From a virus, in IMG/VR virus record IMGVR_UViG_3300046318_000491, positions 1 to 64,000 of that record: a stretch of DNA of 64,000 bases. One strand, written 5' to 3'. A program made the position numbers and the translations under genes. Shown piece by piece: positions 7,518 to 15,717 of the stretch (its first letter is position 1; every line of letters starts with the position of its first letter). The notes under the pieces are model-generated. The model was not told the origin of the DNA. It made no database searches and was given only the letters and a program-made list of their open reading frames with translations.

Positions 7518-7597
7518 CTCGGTGGCGGGGCTCGAACCCGCAAGTCTTGCGACGACTGATTTTAAGTCAGTTGCGTATACCATTCCGCCACACCGAG
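7518..7597 (-). tRNA. tRNA-Leu (UAA anticodon)
   Basis: The 80-base minus-strand sequence folds as a class II tRNA: acceptor CTCGGTG/CACCGAG, anticodon stem ACTGA/TCAGT around CTTAAAA (anticodon UAA), a long variable arm typical of tRNA-Leu, and T-arm GCGGG/CCCGC with TTCGAGC loop. CCA is not encoded. It would read UUA codons. Confidence 0.95.
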
Positions 7598-7603
7598 TTA
7601 GTG

Positions 7604-8116
7604 CTAGTCTTGCTTGGCTTTTCGGTAACGCTCTCTATGGTAAGCGTTATAGCCTTCTCTATCGTTTTCTCGTTCCCTACGCTTAGACTCCCTATCAGAG
7701 TCTCTCTTACATAGAATGCAGGTATTGTATTTAGGGTGCGTGTTCTCTGGAGTTCTAGGGTGTCCACGCTTACAGGTAGCTTCCTGGCTTGGAATCCTTA
7801 CAACATTTCGCCCCTTATTGATTGCATCTCTAGCATTGTCCTTAGGGGTGCCAAGAGACAAGTGATTAGGATTCACACACGAGCGAGTATCACACGAATG
7901 CATTACGTGACTTTTAGCATCTGAAAGTACTCCATCATTCTTAGCAAGAGCCCACGAGATCTTATGCGCAGATACACCACTACCTCGTACAGCAAAAGAG
8001 CCATAGCCCTTACTATTTAGAGACGCAGTCCAAAGCCAGCAAGAGTCTATATCTTTTATATCTACCTTTGCCCAAAACCTAGCTAGGGCTTCAGGATCTA
8101 AATTCAACTGCGTCAT
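7604..8116 (-). CDS. HNH endonuclease
   Basis: This is a 170-residue protein from the ATG at 8116, whose ATGA overlaps the upstream stop. It contains the HNH_3-type signature: CWLWTASLNSKGYGSF near the N-terminus, then HSCDTRSCVNPNHL. C-terminal Cys pairs (CKRGH, CILC) and a basic tail suggest a zinc-stabilised DNA-binding end. Such proteins in phages are often free-standing homing endonucleases, and its place directly beside a tRNA gene is typical. A longer TTG-initiated form is possible. Target site unknown. Confidence 0.85.
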   Translation of the reverse strand: MTQLNLDPEALARFWAKVDIKDIDSCWLWTASLNSKGYGSFAVRGSGVSAHKISWALAKNDGVLSDAKSHVMHSCDTRSCVNPNHLSLGTPKDNARDAINKGRNVVRIPSQEATCKRGHPRTPENTHPKYNTCILCKRDSDRESKRRERENDREGYNAYHRERYRKAKQD

Positions 8117-8316
8117 TTCAAACGACCCCAATCACTTTTTAACCACATACGTTCATGAATGTAGTACAACACAAAATTAATTACATTAGATACGACTGTT
8201 AATGAAAACGCAAAAGACCAACTTTCAGTCATGGCGTATCCAATCAGAAGGGTACTTATAATTGCTACTACCCGCCAAGTCAACGACTTAGCTAATGAGC
8301 GCTTCTTAGTTATCAA
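8113..8316 (-). CDS. DUF2061-like membrane protein
   Basis: The 67-residue protein has the DUF2061 pattern: an Arg/Lys-rich start with RSLAKSLTWRVVAIISTLLIGY, a second span (AFSLTVVSNVINFVLYY) and the terminal HERMW motif. DUF2061 proteins are small predicted inner-membrane proteins of unknown role, also found in phages. The start is a TTG with a weak AGAAAG site. It overlaps the HNH gene start by four bases. Confidence 0.75.
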   Translation of the reverse strand: MITKKRSLAKSLTWRVVAIISTLLIGYAMTESWSFAFSLTVVSNVINFVLYYIHERMWLKSDWGRLK

Positions 8317-8317
8317 T

Positions 8318-8413
8318 TTATAGCTTTCTATTTATAGCAATTATGACAACTGCAATGATGGCCCCAACAAGGTACCCCCACGCGCTACCAAAAGTGTTTA
8401 CCATAAAATTCAT
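8318..8413 (-). CDS. Very small membrane peptide
   Basis: A 31-codon frame (MNFMVNTFGSAWGYLVG...) has one hydrophobic span (VGAIIAVVIIAI) and a basic end (NRKL). It ends one base before the TTG start of the DUF2061-like gene. A weak GAAAG site lies upstream. It is plausible from context but short. Confidence 0.35.
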   Translation of the reverse strand: MNFMVNTFGSAWGYLVGAIIAVVIIAINRKL

Positions 8414-8452
8414 ACTGTACTACTTTCATATAGGTGTCAACTGTAGTTCCGT

Positions 8453-8525
8453 CGAGGCTGTGGGACTTGAACCCACGACGACCGAATTATGAGTTCGGGG
8501 CTCTAACCAGCTGAGCTAAGCCTCG
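8453..8525 (-). tRNA. tRNA-Met (CAU anticodon), elongator type
   Basis: A 73-base cloverleaf: acceptor CGAGGCT/AGCCTCG, D-arm GCTCAGCTGGTTAGAGC, anticodon stem CCGAA/TTCGG around CTCATAA (anticodon CAU), T-arm GTGGG/CCCAC. The C-G first pair argues against an initiator tRNA. A lysidine-modified tRNA-Ile2 cannot be excluded from sequence alone. CCA is not encoded. Confidence 0.93.
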
Positions 8526-8543
8526 TTTTAAAAACCATAACAT

Positions 8544-8577
8544 AAAAAAACCGGATAACCTAATCGGCTATCCGGCT
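8544..8577 (-). terminator. Rho-independent terminator
   Basis: On the minus strand a CCGGATA/TATCCGG stem is followed by a run of seven T. It lies just after the oxygenase gene 8590-9126 and before tRNA-Met. Confidence 0.75.
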
Positions 8578-8589
8578 TTAGTTTCTGTA

Positions 8590-9126
8590 CTAGACAGTGA
8601 CTGGTCTACGCGGACCTTGATCTAATTCTACGTGGAAGATATTTTCCGGCAGTACATAGCGGAAAGGACCGCCATCAGCAATAGGTTTGATGTTGTACTT
8701 ATACTCTTCGGTCGGAGGGAAGATAATAATTTCGCCTGCTTTAGGTCGAATCTCGAATTCCTGGTCAACGAAGTTAATTTCGCCACCCTCGTAGTTATCG
8801 TTGATAACAATCAAAACTGACATGTAGCAGCGCTCATCTTCATGCTTTCGAGCCCAAAGTAGCGCATTGTGCTCACCTGGCTCACGGCGCTGTATCTGGC
8901 TAAAGCTACGAATAATATAAAGCTCAGGGTCGAAGATCTCTTCCAGTCTCTCTCGAACTGCAGATACTAGACCAAGGCTTTCAATCGTTACGCCATCTCG
9001 ACCACGCTTGAACCAGTCAGCATCAGTCTTAGTGCTGCACATCTCCATAATGGCGTTTACTTCTTCAGGGGTCAGGAAGTTCTCTCTGATAAAGATCCCA
9101 GGGTGTACTTCTACGGACGCATCCAT
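8590..9126 (-). CDS. 2OG-Fe(II) oxygenase-like protein with degenerate active site
   Basis: The 178-residue protein has the core of the phage P4H-like family: NDNYEGGEINF, then RPKAGEIIIFPP and a late FRY. The key residues are altered. The first iron-binding HxD could be H95-E-D97 or a broken H86-N-A, and the distal His is replaced (EEYKYN where relatives have Y-x-H). It may be inactive or bind its metal differently. A GAGGATTAAT ribosome-binding site precedes the ATG, and a terminator follows. The fold assignment is good; activity is doubtful. Confidence 0.7.
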   Translation of the reverse strand: MDASVEVHPGIFIRENFLTPEEVNAIMEMCSTKTDADWFKRGRDGVTIESLGLVSAVRERLEEIFDPELYIIRSFSQIQRREPGEHNALLWARKHEDERCYMSVLIVINDNYEGGEINFVDQEFEIRPKAGEIIIFPPTEEYKYNIKPIADGGPFRYVLPENIFHVELDQGPRRPVTV

Positions 9127-9182
9127 ATTAATCCTCTATACGTATTGGCTTAGCTCTCCCCCTCAATTTTACCGCATATTGG

Positions 9183-9812
9183 CTATGCCATGTCTGCTAA
9201 GACTTTATCCTTAAAACCATAGAATAAAGTCAACCCTTTACGGACTCCCGAGGTCACAGTCTCCACTTCATGCATATGGTCCATATCGCCCTTGAAGTAG
9301 ATTAAAGAGGCCTTGCTAGGGGTATGACGAAGTTCTTGCTTAGGAAACCAAAGGTCTCCACCAGAGAAATCTACTCCGCCGCCAGTAGTTAGATACAGCA
9401 CTCCCGAGTACTCCATGACTATAGAGATGTCGTCTTCACGAATACTGCCATCCGTTGTATACATATCTGAGTGCAGCCCCTGACCAGGTCCAGTCGAGTA
9501 CTCTGTATAGCTTGCTTGAACTAGAGTAAGGTCACTGCCATAATTAGCCTCTAGAAGTAGCCTAGCTCTATCGTATATCTCAGTAATTAGATAGATAGCT
9601 TTGTTATCTTCTTCATTACTTGTTAGCCGAGCAGCAGGGTTATCTGCATTAATTCTGGAGGCTACCCGGTAGTTTCGGTAACCTAAGGCACATCGATGAC
9701 TAGCGCATACAGGAGAAGGCGTAGATACTTTATCTAAATACCGCTCTACAATTTCATTCTCTTCTTGGCTTAAGAAGTCAACCTCTATAGATAGGTTACC
9801 GTTGTTGACCAT
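9183..9812 (-). CDS. 2OG-Fe(II) oxygenase (P4H-like)
   Basis: This 209-residue protein has the full facial triad and 2OG anchor: H114-S-D116 (GLHSDMY), H181 (HMHEV) and R191, ten residues after the distal His. The strand GGDLWFPKQE and KASLIYFKGD correspond to the jelly-roll core. Residues of about 35-60 (CASHRCALGYRNYR) form an N-terminal insertion not shared with the others. It probably hydroxylates a protein side chain or small molecule using 2-oxoglutarate and O2. The substrate is unknown. Confidence 0.8.
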   Translation of the reverse strand: MVNNGNLSIEVDFLSQEENEIVERYLDKVSTPSPVCASHRCALGYRNYRVASRINADNPAARLTSNEEDNKAIYLITEIYDRARLLLEANYGSDLTLVQASYTEYSTGPGQGLHSDMYTTDGSIREDDISIVMEYSGVLYLTTGGGVDFSGGDLWFPKQELRHTPSKASLIYFKGDMDHMHEVETVTSGVRKGLTLFYGFKDKVLADMA

Positions 9813-9867
9813 AACTTTAACGTTTCTCGCTGATTGATATCACTTAGCACTAGTCTACAACTAGCAT

Positions 9868-9873
9868 TAAACT
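9868..9873 (+). promoter_or_regulatory. -10 hexamer for a leaderless start (TAAACT)
   Basis: TAAACT lies exactly 6 bases before the ATG at 9880. The same context (TAAACTATAG) precedes the start at 27594. Confidence 0.5.
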
Positions 9874-9879
9874 ATAGAT

Positions 9880-10596
9880 ATGCTGACTAAGCCAATACCT
9901 AAAATACTATGGCAGACCCATGAGTGGGACTACCACGAGCTTCCGGAAGCACTACTAGCTACTTCTATGACGTGGAAGAACCTAAACCCTACCTGGGAGT
10001 ACATATATGCAAGCGCCACTGACAGAGCTAGGCAAGTACAACGCTTTAACGAAAAGCTATATAAGTTCTATCTATTGTCAGATAAAGTAACTCAAGCTGA
10101 CATTTGGCGATATGTTTCGGTTTACTTGCATGGAGGATTCTATGCTGACATGGATTCTATATGTAGTATGCCTCTAGACTACATGCTCGAGCAATACAGA
10201 ATAAATGAAGAAATAGTAGCAACAAGCCCAAATAATCAAGAAGGGCTTAACAATGCTAATTTTGGTGCTATACAGGGGAGTGAGATACTTCAGTCAGTGA
10301 TTAAGGGGGTTATAGATATGCACGAGAATTTGGACTATTACAACATTCTTATACGCTCCGAGTCCAAAGAAGACTTCTGGGACTGCATTAAAAAAGAAAT
10401 AAGAACATCGCCATATAACTACACCCAAGAACTTAATAGTAGTTTGGATAAAGTTTGTTTTGCAGATGACTGGTGCCATCACGGCAAAGACCTTAAACAT
10501 AGATTAGACATAGACCACACAGTTGACTACTACGGCAAAGTTGTTCTGTACTCTACGTTGGCTGTAGAAAAGGGTTGGCGCACTTACTACAGTTAG
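9880..10596 (+). CDS. Glycosyltransferase, DXD sugar-binding (OCH1-like)
   Basis: The 238-residue protein begins with the family signature IPKILWQTHEW and carries QADIWRYVSVYLHGGFYADMD, where D90-M-D92 is the metal and nucleotide-sugar-binding DXD motif of the Gly_transf_sug/OCH1 family. No membrane anchor is seen, so it acts in the cytoplasm. It is the only plus-strand gene in this stretch, lying between oxygenase genes, and may add sugar to hydroxylated fibre proteins, DNA or a host glycan. The acceptor is unknown. Confidence 0.8.
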   Translation: MLTKPIPKILWQTHEWDYHELPEALLATSMTWKNLNPTWEYIYASATDRARQVQRFNEKLYKFYLLSDKVTQADIWRYVSVYLHGGFYADMDSICSMPLDYMLEQYRINEEIVATSPNNQEGLNNANFGAIQGSEILQSVIKGVIDMHENLDYYNILIRSESKEDFWDCIKKEIRTSPYNYTQELNSSLDKVCFADDWCHHGKDLKHRLDIDHTVDYYGKVVLYSTLAVEKGWRTYYS

Positions 10597-10622
10597 TAGC
10601 TAGTCGTTACTACTTTAACTTT

Positions 10623-11240
10623 TTAATAAAGGGCTAGTGCCGACTGCTTAGTTACCCACATTGCCAAAGAGTATCTAGTCTCTAGGACTTCATCTACTTC
10701 GTGGTAGCCACCCTCTTTACAAGGGAAGATAATTAAGTCACCCTCTTCAGGGCAGTAGGTGTAGCCATGGTCAACGAATGAAATCTTGCCGCCACCTTTT
10801 GTCATGGTGTTTAGGTAGACTATCGAGCTGTAGCTCAGGTGCGAACTGAAGCCTTCGTCATGATCACTATGTAGATTAATACTACCGCCAGGGTAGTACT
10901 TAGCCATACGAAACTCATTAACGTAAAGCTCATCGCTGCCACCAAAAGCATTCTGCATCTCGCGGATAACTCTATTAAACTGCTCAACAACCTCTGCCCT
11001 AGGCTGCTCATCAAGAGTGTCTAAGTCATGCAAAGTCCTCATGCTATGACGCTTTAGTTCAATCTCGCGCACATCAGTGGGGCGTTCTACATCTTTACCA
11101 AACTCTAGATAAACCATCTGCTCGGAGTCATACTGAAACTCCTTTGGTTTATTAGCTTCCAGCTCGTCGATATATCCAATCATCGACCTAGCCTCTTCTG
11201 GACTAAGGAAGCCTTTTATAAGTTTGATAGGGGCGTCCAC
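10623..11240 (-). CDS. 2OG-Fe(II) oxygenase (P4H-like)
   Basis: The 205-residue protein shows H124-S-D126 (LHSDHDEG), H180 (GYHEVDEV) and R189, with PEEGDLIIFPCKEG between. The first ATG overlaps the stop of the upstream spermidine-synthase-like gene by one base, so the two are coupled. It lacks the DDYEGG motif of the right-hand array (GGGKISFVD instead), which makes it a more distant member. Confidence 0.8.
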   Translation of the reverse strand: MDAPIKLIKGFLSPEEARSMIGYIDELEANKPKEFQYDSEQMVYLEFGKDVERPTDVREIELKRHSMRTLHDLDTLDEQPRAEVVEQFNRVIREMQNAFGGSDELYVNEFRMAKYYPGGSINLHSDHDEGFSSHLSYSSIVYLNTMTKGGGKISFVDHGYTYCPEEGDLIIFPCKEGGYHEVDEVLETRYSLAMWVTKQSALALY

Positions 11241-12004
11241 TATCTTGCGCTATCTTCTATCACTGCAGTAAGGCCGAAGTCAGCAGATTCAATAGGCTCT
11301 AGGCTTTCTAGTCTTGCTATGCCACCAGCAACAATAAGGATGTTAGTCTTTCGACCTTCTTCTAAGTCCTCGACATCTGCTAAGACTGCCACCCTGTCAA
11401 ATACTTCTTTAGAGTAGTCAAAGTGCTTGGATGCAAAAGCCCCCTGAGTAGCCAGTGCATCTACTGCATTAATAACCACAACGCCATCATCTGACAACAA
11501 GTCATATAGAGCTGAATAGAAGTTCAAGGCAGATTGCTTTGTTGGTGCTAGGTAGTCCATATACACATCACAAAGGATTAAGTCGAAGGCTAAGTAACGA
11601 TCCTTCATAATAGTTCCAATGTTGGCAGCATCCGCATAGATAAGTTCTATGTTCGTATCAGCAGCCAACGGGAAGTGCTCCTGTGTAAAAGTAATGACGT
11701 CTTCTTCTACTTCTACTACTACCTGCTTAGAGCCAGGTCGAGTGGCCTCAATGTACCTAGGGATGGATAAAGCCCCGCCGCCTAGGTGTAGTACAGAGAT
11801 AGGCTGACCAGCAGGGAAGAAGTGATCAGTAAGGTAAGCCACGCGCTTGGCATAGTCAAAGTTGAGCTTAGGTTCACCGTCAAGGTCAAGGTTAGAGTGA
11901 TAGAAGCCATCTATGACAAGCGTCCAGCCAGGGTACCTCTCATGACGAGCAAAGCTAATCACTGGCCCGCCATTACGCAAGTTACGAGAAGCTAGGGTTT
12001 CCAT
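11240..12004 (-). CDS. Spermidine synthase-like SAM-dependent enzyme
   Basis: The 254-residue protein has the Rossmann core of the polyamine synthase family: VLHLGGGALSIPRYI (SAM/dcSAM-binding loop), QVVVEVEEDV, IELIYADAANIG, and FDLILCDVYMD at the place of the catalytic DxxxDP/D region. True spermidine synthases transfer an aminopropyl group; proteins of this length that lack the N-terminal beta hairpin may instead be methyltransferases. It is coupled to the small gene upstream (TAATG) and to the oxygenase downstream. Confidence 0.7.
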   Translation of the reverse strand: METLASRNLRNGGPVISFARHERYPGWTLVIDGFYHSNLDLDGEPKLNFDYAKRVAYLTDHFFPAGQPISVLHLGGGALSIPRYIEATRPGSKQVVVEVEEDVITFTQEHFPLAADTNIELIYADAANIGTIMKDRYLAFDLILCDVYMDYLAPTKQSALNFYSALYDLLSDDGVVVINAVDALATQGAFASKHFDYSKEVFDRVAVLADVEDLEEGRKTNILIVAGGIARLESLEPIESADFGLTAVIEDSAR

Positions 12005-12117
12005 TACTTCTTAGGCTCTTTCTTAATAACCTTTATGCCAGCACTGTCTTTCATGCGATCCGCGAACTCAGTGCTAACTTCTGCTTCTGACTTAGAGTCA
12101 TTTATACCTTTAGTCAT
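12004..12117 (-). CDS. 37-residue charged peptide between coupled genes
   Basis: The frame MTKGINDSKSEAEVS... starts 8 bases inside the end of the ADP-ribosyltransferase gene and its TAA shares a base with the next ATG. It is rich in Lys and Glu and ends KKEPKK. Its place in an unbroken overlap chain supports translation; the function is unknown. Confidence 0.45.
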   Translation of the reverse strand: MTKGINDSKSEAEVSTEFADRMKDSAGIKVIKKEPKK

Positions 12118-13555
12118 TTACTGCCTCCGCTTCTACGTAGTAGTTGTACGCATCTTTATCGGTTCTATCCTGCTTGACACGGCGGATAGCTTTAACCTTT
12201 AACTTAGTGCCTCTAGCTAACAGTACTTCTTTTTCCCTATTACTGGTACTGAATTCATCCGGAACACCTAGGGCTTTAGATCCCGCAGGTAGATCAATAG
12301 CAAAAAATACGTTGGCACTGCTACTTAATATCTGCTCATTAGAAGGACTGTACTTAGTACTTGTTGCTCCAGTAGCGCCTGACCCCGGACCGAACAGGTC
12401 ATGGGCGACAGATGGATTATTGCTTGTTGACATATAACCATCGTCACTGAAGATATCTCCAACTTGCAGGTTCTTCATAACCTCAGCCCAGTCAGTACCA
12501 TTAAACCCGGTAGTTCCCGGGGCATGTCCAATCACCCCTCTAAATACTCGAGCCGGAGAGTCTAGGACACCATTCTCTTCAATAGCACTATCTAGGTCAA
12601 CCACTTCTTTTTCTAGATGAACTCGAAGAGTATCGCTAGCTTCTCCAGTTCGAAGTAGTTTATTGATGTAGGAGTAGTCCGTTCCGGTATATCCCTTAAT
12701 AGCGACTCTTTGATCGCGGGTAAACATATCAGCATCCATGGCAGACACGGGGGCTTCTAAGTTTTCGTATGAAATCTGCTCGCTAGTCAGGTTAGTGTCT
12801 AGGAGAGAGGAGCCTCCCTTACCTTGAACTCCGCTGGAATCATTCCAACCCTCCGCTGCATCCACTGCTCCACGCTCCTCAGCAGTCTTATCAACGACAT
12901 CCACTTCACCTGGAGTGTCTTGCTTAGGGCGATAGAGCATTTCTTCAGTGTAAGCACCTTCACCAGATGAAGGGTCAGCCAGTAGATCCTTAGCCTTAAT
13001 TTTCATAGAGATAACGTCGCCATCTCCCGCATAGTCCTCAGCAAGCATGAACAGAGAGGTGACCCAATCGCCAGGGTTAATAGTATCTACACCCTTAGGA
13101 ACTCCACGGTAAACAGTAATCTCTTGTTCAGGATCAAAGCCTAGGTCTGTAAGCGGAGTATCCTCAGCGGCATTCTTCTGAGCCTCTCCGTACTCCTTAA
13201 AGATTCCAGTATTCTGATCATTGGCGATCTTTCCATCAGCAGCGTCCAGCCTCTTAGCTTCAATAAGCCCCGGAGAATCTGCAGGAATGATTGCTTTAAC
13301 GGCTTGAAAGTCCTCGGATGGTACCTCAATTATTTTACCGCCTACAGTAGGGTGGTCGTCTGAGACCTTAACAAGAGCAACGCCAGGCCTAGATCCGCCC
13401 TCAAAAGAACCATGGCCCTTTATAGGCCCAAAGTTTGGGTGCATAGTATCAAACATGACAGAGCCACCCATTTTAATCCATTGGCCATACTTGTCACGAA
13501 TCTGAAAACGCCAGAACCCCTCGTTAGCGCCATCTCCTCCAGGAAGATCAACCAT
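12110..13555 (-). CDS. Tandem ADP-ribosyltransferase-like protein
   Basis: The 481-residue protein contains two regions with the R-S-E pattern of ADP-ribosyltransferase toxins. The C-terminal one (about 330-475) is the clearer: VFRGV (R339), YMSTSNN (about 374-380) and EKEVLLARG (E441-x-E443), the ExE form seen in arginine-specific enzymes. An upstream region (about 145-210) has VYRGV (R150), TSLFMLAEDYA and EEMLYRP, looking like a second, diverged copy. Residues 1-80 resemble the N-terminus of phage structural polyproteins. Phage ARTs can be injected with the virion and modify host RNA polymerase or other targets; here that is inference. Confidence 0.75.
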   Translation of the reverse strand: MVDLPGGDGANEGFWRFQIRDKYGQWIKMGGSVMFDTMHPNFGPIKGHGSFEGGSRPGVALVKVSDDHPTVGGKIIEVPSEDFQAVKAIIPADSPGLIEAKRLDAADGKIANDQNTGIFKEYGEAQKNAAEDTPLTDLGFDPEQEITVYRGVPKGVDTINPGDWVTSLFMLAEDYAGDGDVISMKIKAKDLLADPSSGEGAYTEEMLYRPKQDTPGEVDVVDKTAEERGAVDAAEGWNDSSGVQGKGGSSLLDTNLTSEQISYENLEAPVSAMDADMFTRDQRVAIKGYTGTDYSYINKLLRTGEASDTLRVHLEKEVVDLDSAIEENGVLDSPARVFRGVIGHAPGTTGFNGTDWAEVMKNLQVGDIFSDDGYMSTSNNPSVAHDLFGPGSGATGATSTKYSPSNEQILSSSANVFFAIDLPAGSKALGVPDEFSTSNREKEVLLARGTKLKVKAIRRVKQDRTDKDAYNYYVEAEAVND

Positions 13556-13772
13556 CTAGTCCACGCTCAATAAAGACCTCTAGGTCCTTAGAATCAAAAT
13601 GGTCACGGGTAATCCCGATTCCGGCGTCTATTTCAATGTACGAACGGTTAGCCTTAACCCAGTCCAGAATTCGCTTACGCTCTTTCATAACGCCAGCAGA
13701 CTCCCCCGCAGTTTTTCCAGCAGAGTAGCCATCTTCATACATCCAGCTGTCTGAACTTGAATTGTGCGACAT
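13548..13772 (-). CDS. Small unknown protein upstream of the ART gene
   Basis: I start this at MSHNSSSD (74 residues) because AAGGAGATACCC directly precedes that ATG; the longer frame to 13853 lacks support. Residues of about 15-30 (GYSAGKTAGESAGV) may form an Ala/Gly-rich helix. The stop overlaps the start of the ART gene by 8 bases, so the two are translated together. An antitoxin or immunity role is conceivable but unsupported. Confidence 0.55.
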   Translation of the reverse strand: MSHNSSSDSWMYEDGYSAGKTAGESAGVMKERKRILDWVKANRSYIEIDAGIGITRDHFDSKDLEVFIERGLDG

Positions 13773-13874
13773 GGGTATCTCCTTATGGGGGCGTCTATCA
13801 CTATCTATTGTACCGGTTGCGGCGTTTACTATTCTAATGTATGATAGACACATTATCCATATACAAGGAGAGTT

Positions 13875-14174
13875 ATGAAAATTCGACCAGAAGCAGGAAA
13901 GCTACGCGGAGTGCGCATCATGGAAGACCCTAAGGGTCTCTTGATGGATACGTTCATGGATATGAATGGCCAGACTCAGTACGGCTATCTAATTCTTGCA
14001 GCAGAGGGAAGCCCAGCTGTTTACGACGGCTTAGATTGGCACCCAATCTGCGACGACATGGATGCATCAGAGATGCTTTCTCTTGCAGATAGGCAGATGG
14101 AAGCAATCAAAGCCGTAGCTCTAGATAGTCCAGAGTACGCAAAGATGCTGTCTATCTTCTCAGTAGTTCACTAA
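13875..14174 (+). CDS. Unknown protein
   Basis: The 99-residue protein has a strong AAGGAGAG ribosome-binding site and a putative TATGAT -10 box at about 13840. Met content is high (LLMDTFMDMNG). It lies ten bases upstream of an oxygenase gene on the same strand and is divergent from the ART operon. The family is not recognised. Confidence 0.6.
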   Translation: MKIRPEAGKLRGVRIMEDPKGLLMDTFMDMNGQTQYGYLILAAEGSPAVYDGLDWHPICDDMDASEMLSLADRQMEAIKAVALDSPEYAKMLSIFSVVH

Positions 14175-14183
14175 CAACTAACT

Positions 14184-14879
14184 ATGCAGGTTATTGACCA
14201 TGGTCACTCTATAATCGAGTACCAAGACGTTATAGAAAACCCTTACGACCTTATCTCGGTAATAGAGAACCTAGACAACGATAGTGGCGTCTATCAAGTT
14301 CTACCGAGATTTCAGGAGTGGAGGGAAGGTCATGTTCAACCTGATGGCGTATGGCGAGCTATCAACATCAAAGGGCGAAACAAGATAGTCCAGTGGTCAG
14401 AAACTAATGACGCTCCCGAGCTTAAGGGAGTCCGCGAGCGCGTCTCTGCTGAAGTTATAGATCGCATTTGGCTACCACTCTGCCAATCCATCAAAGACTA
14501 CTCCGAGCGAGTAGGAGCTGAAGTTCCCGAGATAGTCACACGCAATCTTGATATACGTGTCTACGCTACAGGGGAGAGCCTAGGCCCTCACCAAGACACC
14601 AACCATGATGGTGACTTCACTCACTACAGTTTGGTTATCTACTACAACGACGATTATGAAGGCGGGGAACTTCGTTTTCCAGATCTAGGGATAGAGATAA
14701 AGCCTAGGGCAGGCACCATCGTGGCTTTCCCTGCAACCGCGCTCCACGAGGCATTAGCAACCACTAAGGGCGAGAAGTGGCACACTCCTTGTTTCTGGTA
14801 CGCAGATGCATCTATAGTTACAGCTGGCAAAGAGCCACCTAGTTTAGATCGATTTAAAAAGGTTCTAAAGAATCTGTAG
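14184..14879 (+). CDS. 2OG-Fe(II) oxygenase, Lys-anchor type
   Basis: The 231-residue protein carries H136-Q-D138 (GPHQDTNHDGD), H188 (ALHEAL) and K198 ten residues later (GEKW), with YYNDDYEGGELRFPDL and KPRAGTIVAFPA in the core. Lys in place of Arg at the 2OG anchor is what collagen prolyl-4-hydroxylases use. It is the left-hand gene most like the right-hand array. It converges with the gene at 14880, with no gap between stops. Confidence 0.85.
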   Translation: MQVIDHGHSIIEYQDVIENPYDLISVIENLDNDSGVYQVLPRFQEWREGHVQPDGVWRAINIKGRNKIVQWSETNDAPELKGVRERVSAEVIDRIWLPLCQSIKDYSERVGAEVPEIVTRNLDIRVYATGESLGPHQDTNHDGDFTHYSLVIYYNDDYEGGELRFPDLGIEIKPRAGTIVAFPATALHEALATTKGEKWHTPCFWYADASIVTAGKEPPSLDRFKKVLKNL

Positions 14880-15632
14880 CTACTCTAGCCAAGGTTCGTA
14901 GATATCTGACTCTAGCTCGCTAAAGTCTTCAACATTAAGTGCAATTACTAAGGAAGCCATTAAAGGCGACATAATTGAAGCCTCACTACTTCTAGGGTGC
15001 ATCTTTGGTAGCAAGTCATTGTCTGTAGTGTACTTAGAGTTCTTAGGCTTACCAGTCTTAACTAGGTGCAAAAAGGCGTTCACGCGGCCCATAGCCCACG
15101 AGTTTCGGTTCTGGTCCGGGCGGTGTGAACTAGAGAAGGCTCCAGCACCTCGACGATAAACAGCCTTCAACTTTGCAAGAGTTACCTTACGTCCGTTAGG
15201 TGCCTTCTCGTTGTGTGCAGCAACCTTCTTCTCAAGAGACTTAGTAATTGACTCAGTGAAGGTTACCCCCTTACCAGAGTCGGCAGATCCTTCTTTGTTC
15301 TTGTCAGAACCCTTAATCTGATCTTTCTTGGGAGCGGGCTTGGATCCAGCGGTTGCAGTTACAGCTCCATCTGGTAGCACTGCAAAACGGCATAAGCCAC
15401 CCTCCTCAACTTCAGCCGCGATAATGGAGCAACCATTAGGGGCGTTATAGAAGACACAGTTGCCGCACTTAACGCCAATAGCGGCATTCTCCTCATTCTC
15501 GGACGCAGGAGTATAGCCAGCCCAGATTCCAGTATTGTCGTCGTTAAACTTCCCATACTTATCAGCTATAAGCTGTAGAGCGTCAGCTAGCTCTTGCTCC
15601 TCGGGAACTAGGGTGTGAGAGTGGTTTTCCAT
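14880..15632 (-). CDS. Conserved phage-type protein, possibly Fe-S or zinc binding at N-terminus
   Basis: The 250-residue protein has an N-terminal Cys region at about 55-82 (CGNCVFY, CSII, LCRF), a Lys/Ser-rich linker (about 95-120), and a C-terminal domain with YRRGAGAFSSSHRP and SWAMGRVNAFLHLV, followed by DNDLLPKMHP. I recognise that C-terminal block as recurrent in phage proteins near structural genes but cannot name the family with certainty. TACAAT lies 6 bases before the ATG, matching the leaderless pattern. Confidence 0.6.
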   Translation of the reverse strand: MENHSHTLVPEEQELADALQLIADKYGKFNDDNTGIWAGYTPASENEENAAIGVKCGNCVFYNAPNGCSIIAAEVEEGGLCRFAVLPDGAVTATAGSKPAPKKDQIKGSDKNKEGSADSGKGVTFTESITKSLEKKVAAHNEKAPNGRKVTLAKLKAVYRRGAGAFSSSHRPDQNRNSWAMGRVNAFLHLVKTGKPKNSKYTTDNDLLPKMHPRSSEASIMSPLMASLVIALNVEDFSELESDIYEPWLE

Positions 15633-15638
15633 GTATTA

Positions 15639-15644
15639 ATTGTA
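15639..15644 (-). promoter_or_regulatory. -10 hexamer for a leaderless start (TACAAT)
   Basis: On the minus strand TACAAT precedes the ATG at 15632 by exactly 6 bases with no Shine-Dalgarno sequence. Confidence 0.5.
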
Positions 15645-15671
15645 CCGCCACCCCCACTTAGTCATTATAAA

Positions 15672-15700
15672 GAAAAACCCCTCCCAGCAAGCAGGAGGGG
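15672..15700 (-). terminator. Rho-independent terminator
   Basis: On the minus strand CCCCTCC pairs with GGAGGGG (15678-15684 with 15694-15700), followed by TTTTTC. It ends the NlpC/P60 gene transcript. Confidence 0.85.
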
Positions 15701-15717
15701 CTTCTCTGACCGTAACT

